15,177 nucleotides of DNA, from NCBI GenBank assembly GCA_964348745.1, contig CAYGDT010000033.1, forward strand, positions 1 through 15,177, given 5' to 3'. Shown in pieces: positions 1 through 5,286 of the stretch. The notes under the pieces are model-generated. The model worked only from the letters and a program-made list of their open reading frames with translations, had not been told where the DNA came from and made no database searches. The position numbers were made by a program, and so were the translations under genes. Positions within the stretch are counted from its first letter, which is position 1, and every line of letters starts with the position of its first letter. The DNA is from CAYGDT01 sp964348745 (lineage in GTDB: Bacteria > Patescibacteriota > Gracilibacteria > Peribacterales > Peribacteraceae).

Positions 1-113
1 CCCCACGCAACGAAGTGGAAGACATGCTCGCGAAGTGGGATGAAGCTGCATCCGCACCACCGAAGAAAGAGGACATGGTGATTGAGGAGACGTTCGAGGA
101 ACCACTGATTTAA
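1..113 (+). CDS. 3' end of an unidentified protein, acidic C-terminus
   Basis: A frame open from the left window edge (codons from position 3) ends at a TAA at 111-113. The visible 36 residues are charged, with a Pro/Lys stretch (APPKKEDM) and an acidic tail ending EETFEEPLI. Such tails occur in many cytoplasmic nucleic-acid-binding proteins, but nothing here identifies a family. The stop is followed at once by a run of 9-base repeat units and then a hairpin at 169-186. The gene is truncated by the window, so no function is proposed. Confidence 0.6.
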   Translation, partial: PRNEVEDMLAKWDEAASAPPKKEDMVIEETFEEPLI

Positions 114-154
114 GAGACCAAAGAGTCCAAGGGCACCAAGGAGACCAAGGAAAT
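114..154 (+). repeat. 9-base-period repeat array (single arm)
   Basis: Directly after the upstream stop codon lie four consecutive 9-base units (gagaccaaa, gagtccaag, ggcaccaag, gagaccaag) and a partial fifth. They fit the same loose consensus GARWCCRRR as the arrays at 2342-2420 and 3906-3998. Only one arm is present here, so it cannot fold on itself as the other two can. Confidence 0.7.
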
Positions 155-168
155 TTCACATAAGAAAA

Positions 169-186
169 AAGCGCCCTAAGGCGCTT
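169..186 (-). terminator. Rho-independent terminator for the mini-histone gene
   Basis: A 7-bp perfect stem (aagcgcc/ggcgctt) surrounds a 4-base loop. Read on the minus strand it is followed by six Ts, which is the proper layout for a terminator of the gene ending at 213. On the plus strand the downstream sequence has only scattered Ts, so it may end the upstream plus-strand gene weakly as well. Confidence 0.75.
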
Positions 187-212
187 GATTCTTGTTCAAA
201 AGGAAAATCAAT

Positions 213-383
213 TTATAGATCTTCTGGGCGAACAGTCTTGCGGCCGTTGGCCTTTGCGCGGTCACTCGCCTTCGCTACAGCAGACTCGACGTATGCGGAC
301 ACCGCATCGGCAAGATCGCCGGAAGACATCATACCGTGCTTCTTAACGAGATCCTTGAGCTTGGAAGCTACAACGTAACTCAT
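213..383 (-). CDS. Bacterial mini-histone (histone-fold DNA-binding protein)
   Basis: This 56-residue protein starts MSYVVASKLKDLVKK and ends NGRKTVRPEDL. The C-terminal motif GRKTV-x-x-EDL is the loop 2/alpha 3 signature of archaeal histones, and the overall size and layout resemble the single-histone-fold proteins of bacteria such as Bdellovibrio Bd0055. Expected structure is three helices (about residues 5-16, 20-46 and 52-56) with Arg/Lys in the loops. Family knowledge suggests dimers that bind or bend DNA in the nucleoid. It is monocistronic, with its own terminator at 169-186. The ATG at 381-383 has no Shine-Dalgarno sequence and is preceded by a pyrimidine-rich stretch. The main uncertainty is the binding mode (wrapping, bending or end-on coating), which cannot be read from sequence. 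Confidence 0.85.
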   Translation of the reverse strand: MSYVVASKLKDLVKKHGMMSSGDLADAVSAYVESAVAKASDRAKANGRKTVRPEDL

Positions 384-417
384 GAGAAAGAGTGGTAAGA
401 AGTAAATAACGCATCGA

Positions 418-447
418 ATTCTAGGGAGTTCCCCGTCAACCCCGCAA
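418..447 (-). promoter_or_regulatory. Possible promoter of the mini-histone gene
   Basis: On the minus strand a TAGAAT hexamer (418-423) stands 18 bases from a TTGCGG hexamer (442-447), which would place the start of transcription about 28 bases before the ATG. A better -35 word, TTGACG at 434-439, is too close to this -10, so the pairing is uncertain. Confidence 0.3.
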
Positions 448-545
448 GCTCAAATTCCCAAATTTGTGCAGAAATTTTGCTCTAAATCGCAATTGACAGA
501 TTTTTATGATTCTGCAGAGCACACCGGAATCAGCGACTACAAACC

Positions 546-1772
546 TCAATTCTCCTCTCTATCTAGCGGAAAACCTTCTAATGCACCATCGCGCGGCAGT
601 GGGGCAGTTGTTTCGAGTGGCGGCAACTGCATTTGATTGGACGAAGGAGCAATATTCCTGCCTTTTGGTTGATCGAGTTCAATATGAATGGGCTTTGGCA
701 AAGGCGTCGGCGCACCGCGCTTGATGATGATGTGTTTCTGCTTGAAGCGAAAACCATCGCTATCCTCCTGGCGTAGGGAGTCGGCTTCATCGAATTCAGG
801 AAGCACCAATGTCGATTCAGGAGTTACCGGAGATACATCCTGATGGCGGAGGGAGGGGGATTCGAACCCCCGAGACCCTTTCGGATCTACACGATTTCGA
901 GTCGTGCGCTTTCGACCACTCAGCCATCCCTCCGCCGGAGATTGTACAGGCGGCCGAAGGGTTTTCATCTCTTTCTCGCTTGGTTTTAGTACGTCGCTGT
1001 CGGGCTGCGTCGCTGCATCGAGAGAAGGAGGCGAGAAAGGAGGGAGGATATTTTCATCGGGGAGCTTTCCGCTCCACTCCTTCCGAACTGTATCGTGCAG
1101 CGCCTGCATGTGCTTATGGAATGCACCGATCTCCTCGGGGCTGCCGGTTCCTTCCGACACCTTCCGAAGAAATACTTCATGTTGCTGCATGCGCGCTTCC
1201 ATAGCGTCCTGAATTTTCGTGCGTGTCCCATTAGGGACATCCTGAAGGTTGTTCCGCAGAATCGTCATGCGTTTCTCCGTGTGTCGCTGTAGAAATTCCC
1301 TGCGCTGCGTCGTGAACCCTTCGGCAACCGAAAGGTGCTCTGCTTCACGCATGCGGCGTTCCATGCGCGTCACCTCCCACTCCGCCTTTTTGAGAGGACC
1401 GAATTTCAGCATGCCTATCATCGGCTCATTGACGTTCACTTTGACCGGATACAGTAAATCTTCCGGCATTGCGCCTTCCGCAGCATATGCTGCAGTGCCA
1501 CCTGCTCCTACAAGCAACACCATCACCATGGCGACGGCCGCGAGGCGGTGCAGAGCCAGAAAGTGCCGAAACGGATGCCTGTCGCGGATAATCGAATGCG
1601 CCTGCATGTACGAAAGAATGGCATGGAAAATATCGGCGTGTTCGCGTGAGGTAAGCGCTATGGGTTTTCGCTTCATTTGGAATGCGACCGTGTCCCAAGC
1701 ATCGGCCTGCTCCTTTGTGGAGAGTTGCACGCTCTTGGCATCGTCGATAAATTGGCGCAGAAGATCAGTCAT
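546..1772 (-). CDS. Anti-sigma-like membrane protein with DUF5667-type domain; frame runs through a tRNA gene
   Basis: The likely start is the ATG at 1772, which overlaps the sigma gene's stop in ATGACTGA; the frame is open further upstream to 1844 but only inside the sigma gene. The 408-residue product has a cytoplasmic N-terminus (1-70) suited to sigma binding and one membrane span (about 77-98). An outer segment opens AMPEDLLYPVKVNVNE and continues into charged helices rich in Arg/Glu (to about 235), the pattern of DUF5667 proteins found beside ECF sigma factors. The tail is Pro-rich. Residues about 280-310 are the translation of a complete tRNA-Ser, after which the frame stays open for almost 100 more codons of similar Pro/Glu-rich composition. 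Either the tail truly spans the tRNA gene, or the functional protein ends earlier. The first 235 residues are the secure part. Confidence 0.75.
   Translation of the reverse strand: MTDLLRQFIDDAKSVQLSTKEQADAWDTVAFQMKRKPIALTSREHADIFHAILSYMQAHSIIRDRHPFRHFLALHRLAAVAMVMVLLVGAGGTAAYAAEGAMPEDLLYPVKVNVNEPMIGMLKFGPLKKAEWEVTRMERRMREAEHLSVAEGFTTQRREFLQRHTEKRMTILRNNLQDVPNGTRTKIQDAMEARMQQHEVFLRKVSEGTGSPEEIGAFHKHMQALHDTVRKEWSGKLPDENILPPFSPPSLDAATQPDSDVLKPSEKEMKTLRPPVQSPAEGWLSGRKRTTRNRVDPKGSRGFESPSLRHQDVSPVTPESTLVLPEFDEADSLRQEDSDGFRFKQKHIIIKRGAPTPLPKPIHIELDQPKGRNIAPSSNQMQLPPLETTAPLPRDGALEGFPLDREEN
844..933 (-). tRNA. tRNA-Ser (anticodon CGA), CCA encoded
   Basis: The 90-base minus-strand gene folds as a full class II tRNA. 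Acceptor GGAGGGA pairs with TCCCTCC, followed by discriminator G and an encoded CCA. The D-arm is GCT..AGC and the anticodon stem CACGA/TCGTG holds the loop CTCGAAA, giving anticodon CGA for UCG codons. A long variable arm (GATCC-GAAA-GGGTC) marks it as Ser type. The T-arm is GGGGG-TTCGAAT-CCCCC. It lies inside, and in the same direction as, the anti-sigma reading frame. No separate promoter is obvious, so it may be cut out of the sigma/anti-sigma transcript. Confidence 0.97.
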
Positions 1773-2295
1773 AGTTTTCAAGAAGTGAACGTAGCATTTT
1801 TTTGCCGCGATTGAGACGAACCGAAACAACGTTCGCCGTTTCATTGAGAAGCTGCGCGATCTCCTGCGGCTTTAATTCATCGACATAGCGCATGATAATC
1901 GCAGTGCGGTACGGCTCATCCAGTTCATGGAGCACCTGCGCAATCGCTTTGGCATCGAAAACCTGTCCTTGCTTTCGACCATCCTCCCCTTCCGGATCAA
2001 ACCCCTGTTCTGCCATGTCTTCGAATGAAACGATCTTGCGTTTCATTGCCCTGCGCGCTTCGTCTATGAGCAGGTTGTTCGCCGTCTTATAAAGGAGAGC
2101 CTGCACGTTATCGATGTCGTTACCGGCGACAAGGTAGTCCCATACTTTTACAAACGTCTCCTGCATCAACTCCTTTGAGCGTTCGCGATCAAAGCACCGA
2201 AAACAGCAATGGCGAAAAATCGCATCGGAATACTGCTCGTATGCAGATGCAAATTCGGCATCGGCGCCAGGGTGGCTTCGGATGGTCATCGGCAT
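1765..2295 (-). CDS. RNA polymerase ECF-type sigma-70 factor
   Basis: Taking the ATG at 2295 gives 176 residues, a normal ECF length. Region 2 spans about 14-84 (FASAYEQYSDAIFRHC to ANNLLIDEARR) and region 4 about 115-172 (LDEPYRTAIIMRYVDELKP, then the helix-turn-helix AQLLNETANVVSVRLNRG). An acidic linker lies between them. The frame is open upstream to 2484, but those 63 residues would be encoded by the 9-base inverted repeat at 2342-2420, so the shorter form is preferred; 2484 remains possible. The stop overlaps the anti-sigma start by 8 bases, a typical coupled sigma/anti-sigma pair. The target regulon is unknown; the divergent secreted-protein gene at 2507 is a candidate. Confidence 0.9.
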   Translation of the reverse strand: MPMTIRSHPGADAEFASAYEQYSDAIFRHCCFRCFDRERSKELMQETFVKVWDYLVAGNDIDNVQALLYKTANNLLIDEARRAMKRKIVSFEDMAEQGFDPEGEDGRKQGQVFDAKAIAQVLHELDEPYRTAIIMRYVDELKPQEIAQLLNETANVVSVRLNRGKKMLRSLLENYD

Positions 2296-2341
2296 GTATG
2301 ACGGAGGAAGAGTCTTATTCTTACAGAAAAGAAGGGTGCGG

Positions 2342-2420
2342 GGAAACCGGAGAATCCGAGGAGACCGGAGAGTCCTGGGAAATTGCGAATCCTTGGTTTC
2401 CCCGGATTCCCCGGTTTCCA
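2342..2420. repeat. Inverted 9-base-period repeat between divergent genes
   Basis: The left arm (2342-2376) consists of 9-base units such as gaaaccgga, gaatccgag, gagaccgga and gagtcctgg. The right arm (2388-2420) is close to its reverse complement, so the whole can form a long hairpin of roughly 30 bp with scattered mismatches. Many of these become G-U pairs in a minus-strand RNA. It lies in the leader of the sigma gene and upstream of the divergent secreted-protein gene. The same unit recurs at 114 and 3906. Confidence 0.8.
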
Positions 2421-2506
2421 TTGTCTTCAACTTCCCGTAAGAATCCGTCCCTACGTTCGTCATATCCTCCGTAAGCGCAGTCATTTATCATTTACCCCTT
2501 TTATCT

Positions 2507-3112
2507 ATGACATACGCACAGAGGTTTCTCTCCTTTTCTCTCATGAGCGCAATGGTGCTCGTACTTGCTCCGGTGGCATCCGCCAGTTGGTTTGATGTGA
2601 ATCTGAACGACCGAAAAGAGGTGAAGGGACAAATAGATCAACCGAATGCTGAGATGAAGATGCGCAGCCGCTCAGGGATAAAATTGAACGGCAAAGCAAT
2701 CGACGCCGAAACGCAGGCGAAGATCAACATTGCTCTTGAGGCAAAGGCCGCGTTGAAGGCATGCCACGAACAGAATGTAAACGATGACGCTGCAGCCAAG
2801 ATTTGCGCGCAAGCAGTCGCCGAAAAGTATGGGTTTACACTCCCCGAGCATGCTCCTGAAATACGCAAGAACAATGGCGTGCGTGCGCAGGTGGGAGAGC
2901 AAATAAAGGTAAAGATCACCGAGAAGTGCGGCGAGCGACAGAACACGACCGAGTGGCGCCAGTGTGCGAAGGACGCGCGTGGCGATGTACAAGTCGAATG
3001 GAAGCAAAGTCATCCTGGCATCATGAAGAGGTTGAGTAGCTGGATGCGCCATCATTTCTCCAAGAGTGTAAAAGTTGGCGCCGGAGTGAATGCGGAGGTA
3101 GACGATGAATAA
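2507..3112 (+). CDS. Secreted hypothetical protein with four cysteines
   Basis: The 201-residue product begins with a clear signal peptide: a short N-region, a hydrophobic core about 9-22, and APVASA before Ser27, a good signal peptidase I site. The mature part is hydrophilic and mostly helical by composition. Four cysteines at about 86, 100, 141 and 153 fall in two similar contexts (ALKACHEQ / AKICAQ and TEKCGER / RQCAKD), suggesting two disulfides outside the cell. I do not recognise a family. It is transcribed away from the ECF sigma gene and closed by a strong terminator at 3141, so it is a single-gene unit and might be a target of that sigma factor. No Shine-Dalgarno precedes the ATG; the upstream bases are pyrimidine-rich. 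Confidence 0.8.
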   Translation: MTYAQRFLSFSLMSAMVLVLAPVASASWFDVNLNDRKEVKGQIDQPNAEMKMRSRSGIKLNGKAIDAETQAKINIALEAKAALKACHEQNVNDDAAAKICAQAVAEKYGFTLPEHAPEIRKNNGVRAQVGEQIKVKITEKCGERQNTTEWRQCAKDARGDVQVEWKQSHPGIMKRLSSWMRHHFSKSVKVGAGVNAEVDDE

Positions 3113-3140
3113 TCGATTCCGACCGGGTGGAAACGGCAAC

Positions 3141-3174
3141 GCAGAGGCGGCATACGTGCCGCCTCTGCTTGTTT
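3141..3174 (+). terminator. Strong Rho-independent terminator
   Basis: A 12-bp perfect stem (gcagaggcggca/tgccgcctctgc, 3141-3152 and 3157-3168) carries a TACG tetraloop and is followed by ttgttt. It sits 28 bases after the stop of the secreted-protein gene and separates it from the RF-1-domain gene. Confidence 0.85.
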
Positions 3175-3216
3175 ACAGAGCATGACAACATCATCGATCT
3201 TGCGTACCATAACCGC

Positions 3217-3630
3217 ATGAACTTCCCCTTAGAGATCAAACAGAAGTGCCGAACGATCGCCGCTCAGATCGGCTTAAACCCCAAAGACGTGGAGGAGCAC
3301 TTTGCGCGAGGCAGCGGGCACGGCGGGCAGAACCTCAATAAATCAACCAACTGCGTGGAACTGCACCATGCTCCGTCGGGAATCAGCGTACGGTACCAGC
3401 ACCACCGCGGCTTAAAGCAAAACCGCAAAGAAGCGTGGGAACTCCTGATCCTCAAAGTGCAGGAGCAGGTCACGGGAAAAGAATCGGAACTCGGAAACAA
3501 ACGCCACAAAATCGAGAAGCAAAAGCAGCGCCGGTCGCGCAGGGCCAAAATGAAAATTCTCGACGATAAAACCTTCCGCGCAGATCTGAAGGCAACGAGG
3601 AAACCAACGAATCCTGAATTAGAATTCTAA
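3217..3630 (+). CDS. RF-1-domain peptidyl-tRNA hydrolase, ArfB/C12orf65-like ribosome-rescue factor
   Basis: The 137-residue protein has the class I release-factor catalytic motif: GSGHGGQNLNKSTNCVEL at about 32-49, with GGQ at 36-38, whose Gln methylation and placement in the peptidyl-transferase centre are known for the family. It lacks the stop-codon-recognition domains. A basic C-terminal tail (about 95-127, rich in K/R: KQKQRRSRRAKMK) fits the mRNA-channel-binding tail of ArfB and mitochondrial C12orf65 relatives, which free stalled ribosomes without a stop codon. The ATG at 3217 is chosen because the frame upstream (from 3127) would overlap the preceding terminator. The usual Pro of GxGPGGQ is His here. 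It could alternatively be a PrfH-like factor. Confidence 0.85.
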   Translation: MNFPLEIKQKCRTIAAQIGLNPKDVEEHFARGSGHGGQNLNKSTNCVELHHAPSGISVRYQHHRGLKQNRKEAWELLILKVQEQVTGKESELGNKRHKIEKQKQRRSRRAKMKILDDKTFRADLKATRKPTNPELEF

Positions 3631-3633
3631 TTC
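3616..3633. other. Perfect 18-base palindrome at the convergent gene junction
   Basis: The sequence gaattagaattctaattc is fully self-complementary and includes the stop codon of the RF-1-domain gene. The convergent rpmB gene ends 13 bases after that stop. It may act as a weak bidirectional end signal, though neither side has a good T-run. Confidence 0.4.
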
Positions 3634-3643
3634 AATAAATGCA

Positions 3644-3853
3644 TCAGACTGACTTCCCCTGCTGCAACCTCTTTGCAAGAGTCCGCAGATACGCGGTAGA
3701 AACTTTCATGGTCTTATAGGTTCCTTTTACAGGATCAAAAATGCGTTTCTTTTGAATATTCGGATAGAACGTGCGCTTGGTCGCACGCAGGGAGTGACTG
3801 CGCTTGTTACCGGTTCCGGTCTTCTTGCCTGTCTTGGAGCATGTGCGAGACAT
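3644..3853 (-). CDS. rpmB: 50S ribosomal protein bL28
   Basis: The 69-residue basic protein opens MSRTCSKTGKKTGTGNKRSHS and continues KRTFYPNIQKKRI, matching the conserved bL28 pattern (C-x-x-TGK-x-x-x-x-GN-x-x-SH, then KR-x-F-x-PN-x-x-KKR). bL28 binds 23S rRNA near the tRNA exit region of the large subunit. The length is a little below the common 75-80 residues. It is a single-gene unit, convergent with the RF-1-domain gene, with a promoter at 3865-3893 so close that the message would have a leader of only a few bases. Confidence 0.95.
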   Translation of the reverse strand: MSRTCSKTGKKTGTGNKRSHSLRATKRTFYPNIQKKRIFDPVKGTYKTMKVSTAYLRTLAKRLQQGKSV

Positions 3854-3864
3854 TTGTCGGAGGA

Positions 3865-3893
3865 AGCCTACGGAATGGCGGATTGCGGGTCAA
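3865..3893 (-). promoter_or_regulatory. Sigma-70-type promoter of rpmB
   Basis: On the minus strand TTGACC (3888-3893) and TAGGCT (3865-3870) are separated by exactly 17 bases. The expected transcription start lies about 5 bases before the ATG at 3853, implying an almost leaderless message. Confidence 0.55.
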
Positions 3894-3905
3894 ATATTTA
3901 CGGAA

Positions 3906-3998
3906 GGAAACCTGAGAAACCGGGGAGACCGGAGAGACCAGGGAGACAGAAGTTACTTGGTTTCCCCGGCTTCCCTGGTTTCCCCGGTTTCTCTTGGT
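3906..3998. repeat. Inverted 9-base-period repeat before the site-2 protease gene
   Basis: Five 9-base units (gaaacctga, gaaaccggg, gagaccgga, gagaccagg, gagacagaa) form the left arm (3907-3951). The right arm (about 3955-3998) is made of units such as ggtttcccc and is close to the reverse complement, giving a potential hairpin of about 35-40 bp with mismatches. It fills the space between the divergent rpmB and site-2 protease genes and is followed directly by the heptad run at 4003. Confidence 0.8.
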
Positions 3999-4002
3999 GT
4001 TA

Positions 4003-4023
4003 TTATCCACTATCCTCTCACCC
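4003..4023 (+). repeat. Heptad run ending at a GTG start
   Basis: Three 7-base units (ttatcca, ctatcct, ctcaccc) run up to the GTG at 4024. The 10-base word atccactatc is shared with the run before the carbamoyltransferase start at 5258. Confidence 0.45.
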
Positions 4024-4689
4024 GTGCCCTTCCTCACACCCACCTTCGTCATCGCCATTCTCATCGCGGTTTCCGTGCACGAATGGGCGCACGGTTTCGC
4101 CGCATTCAAGCTCGGAGACCCGACGGCCAAGTATGACGGCAGGCTGACGCTCAACCCACTGGCGCACCTAGACCCAGTTGGGACCATCCTCTTTATCCTC
4201 GTCGGTTTCGGCTGGGGAAAGCCCGTTCCCGTGGATCCGCGCTATTTCAAACGCCCGATCCGCGACAATGCAATCGTTGCGCTTGCCGGTCCGCTCAGTA
4301 ACATCATCCTCGCGTGCATCGCATTCATAGTCGCCATGGTTCTCGGCTTGCAAGCGCAAGCACTCGCAGTAACGGGCGCACTGATCGCACCAGACAATCA
4401 ACCGATCATTTTTACGTTTGTAAGCGAGCTACTCGGCGACATGATCCAAGTAAACCTGATTCTGATGGCGTTTAACTTACTTCCGATCGCGCCGCTGGAT
4501 GGCAGCAAAATCGTACGCATCTTCGTGCCGCATGGGTACGAGCGACAATACGAGCAATACATGCAGTACGGTCCGTGGATCCTGCTCGCGCTGATCGTGG
4601 CCGGGCAGGTGTTGCATACCCCCATTCTCTCCATCTGGATCTCAGTGATCATTTCACCGTTCCTGAACTTGATGTACGCGTTTATTTGA
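4024..4689 (+). CDS. Site-2 protease family intramembrane metalloprotease (M50)
   Basis: From the GTG at 4024 the product has 221 residues and several membrane spans. The zinc motif HEWAH is at 19-23 in the first span, and NLLPIAPLDG, with the metal-binding Asp (LDG at about 158-160), lies in a later one, the defining pair of M50 proteases. The layout (no PDZ, short N-terminus) is that of compact S2P family members. TTG 3994 and GTG 3997 are alternative starts in frame; 4024 is chosen because the 5' part is repeat sequence. S2P enzymes often cut single-span anti-sigma factors, and one is encoded 2.3 kb upstream, but a direct link is only an inference. It is 17 bases from the DUF5989 gene and probably co-transcribed with it. 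Confidence 0.9.
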   Translation: MPFLTPTFVIAILIAVSVHEWAHGFAAFKLGDPTAKYDGRLTLNPLAHLDPVGTILFILVGFGWGKPVPVDPRYFKRPIRDNAIVALAGPLSNIILACIAFIVAMVLGLQAQALAVTGALIAPDNQPIIFTFVSELLGDMIQVNLILMAFNLLPIAPLDGSKIVRIFVPHGYERQYEQYMQYGPWILLALIVAGQVLHTPILSIWISVIISPFLNLMYAFI

Positions 4690-4706
4690 ACGTCGCAACA
4701 CTTTAT

Positions 4707-4865
4707 ATGTCGAAATTAGCCATCTTCTCCGAACTCTGGGCATTCCTCCGCATCCGCAAGAAGTGGTGGCTGCTCCCGATCCTGCTCCTGATCGTCATGC
4801 TGGGTCTTCTGCTTGTTTTTGCTCAGGGCTCGGCACTGGCACCGTTTATTTATACAGTATTTTAA
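4707..4865 (+). CDS. DUF5989 family small membrane protein
   Basis: A 52-residue protein reading MSKLAIFSELWAFLRIRKKWW, then a single hydrophobic span (about 22-40, LLPILLLIVMLGLLLVF) and AQGSALAPFIYTVF. The ELWAFLRxRKKxWLLP start and QGSAxAPFIYT end are the DUF5989 pattern. These proteins are encoded beside SxtJ-like proteins and NodU/CmcH carbamoyltransferases, exactly as here. Their biochemical role is not known to me; a membrane adaptor for the carbamoyl-transfer or export step is a guess. It starts 17 bases after the protease gene, without a Shine-Dalgarno sequence. Confidence 0.85.
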   Translation: MSKLAIFSELWAFLRIRKKWWLLPILLLIVMLGLLLVFAQGSALAPFIYTVF

Positions 4866-4890
4866 TTCATGAAAGGATGAAGCTTCACAA

Positions 4891-4916
4891 GCAACAGATG
4901 TTTAATAATCTGTTGC
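4891..4916 (+). other. Intercistronic stem-loop
   Basis: A 9-bp perfect stem (gcaacagat/atctgttgc) with an 8-base AT-rich loop lies in the 88-base gap between the DUF5989 and SxtJ-like genes. There is no T-run after it, so it is more likely a processing or stability element than a terminator. Confidence 0.45.
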
Positions 4917-4953
4917 AATCAATCTGGCAATACGACAAATCAGCAATATACTC

Positions 4954-5256
4954 ATGGAGATGAAAACTGCTCTGATTATTGTTTTTCTGATCGCAACCGT
5001 CTTGCTTTGCGACAAGTATGAAGATCGACTCCCTCCTCCACTCAAGTGGATCTATGCGGCGTGGAAGAAGTTTGCCGAACTGCTCGGCATCGTCATGAGT
5101 TTTATCATTCTGACCATTCTCTGGATCGTCGGCTTCGGAACGTACGCAGTGATTTTAAAGATCATCACCGTGCCACGTCGATTCAAAGCGGAACCGGATT
5201 CCTATTGGATCGAAGCACATTCGTCCACCGTGGAGTCGATGAAACATCAGTTTTAG
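4954..5256 (+). CDS. SxtJ-like membrane protein
   Basis: The 100-residue protein has an N-terminal hydrophobic stretch (about 5-18), a loop with KYEDRLPPPLKWIYAAWKKF, a second span (about 42-70) and a cytoplasmic end PRRFKAEPDSYWIE. The ending, basic residues then a xxSYW motif, is the SxtJ hallmark. Its place between a DUF5989 gene and a carbamoyltransferase gene supports the call. SxtJ-family proteins accompany carbamoyltransferases in natural-product and glycan loci; their exact role is unknown. An in-frame ATG six bases downstream (4960) is an alternative start. Confidence 0.75.
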   Translation: MEMKTALIIVFLIATVLLCDKYEDRLPPPLKWIYAAWKKFAELLGIVMSFIILTILWIVGFGTYAVILKIITVPRRFKAEPDSYWIEAHSSTVESMKHQF

Positions 5257-5257
5257 T

Positions 5258-5285
5258 GATCCACTATCAATTTTCCATTATCCAT
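5258..5285 (+). repeat. Heptad run before the carbamoyltransferase start
   Basis: Four 7-base units (gatccac, tatcaat, tttccat, tatccat) fill the gap between the SxtJ-like stop and the GTG at 5287. They stand where a ribosome-binding site would be expected. Confidence 0.55.
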
Positions 5286-5286
5286 T

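Noticed and set aside
493..520. Plus-strand promoter beginning with TTGACA at 493-498
   Set aside because: No -10 hexamer lies at 16-18 bases and no plus-strand gene follows; only the antisense of the anti-sigma gene is downstream.
2296..2484. 63-residue N-terminal extension of the sigma factor
   Set aside because: It would be encoded largely by the 9-base inverted repeat and lacks similarity to region 2; not excluded, but less likely than the ATG at 2295.
3752..4187. Collagen-like frames (repeated Gly-Phe-Pro or Val-Ser-Pro) around the 9-base repeat
   Set aside because: A 9-base period leaves all three frames of both strands open and yields 3-residue repeats; these are artefacts of the DNA repeat.
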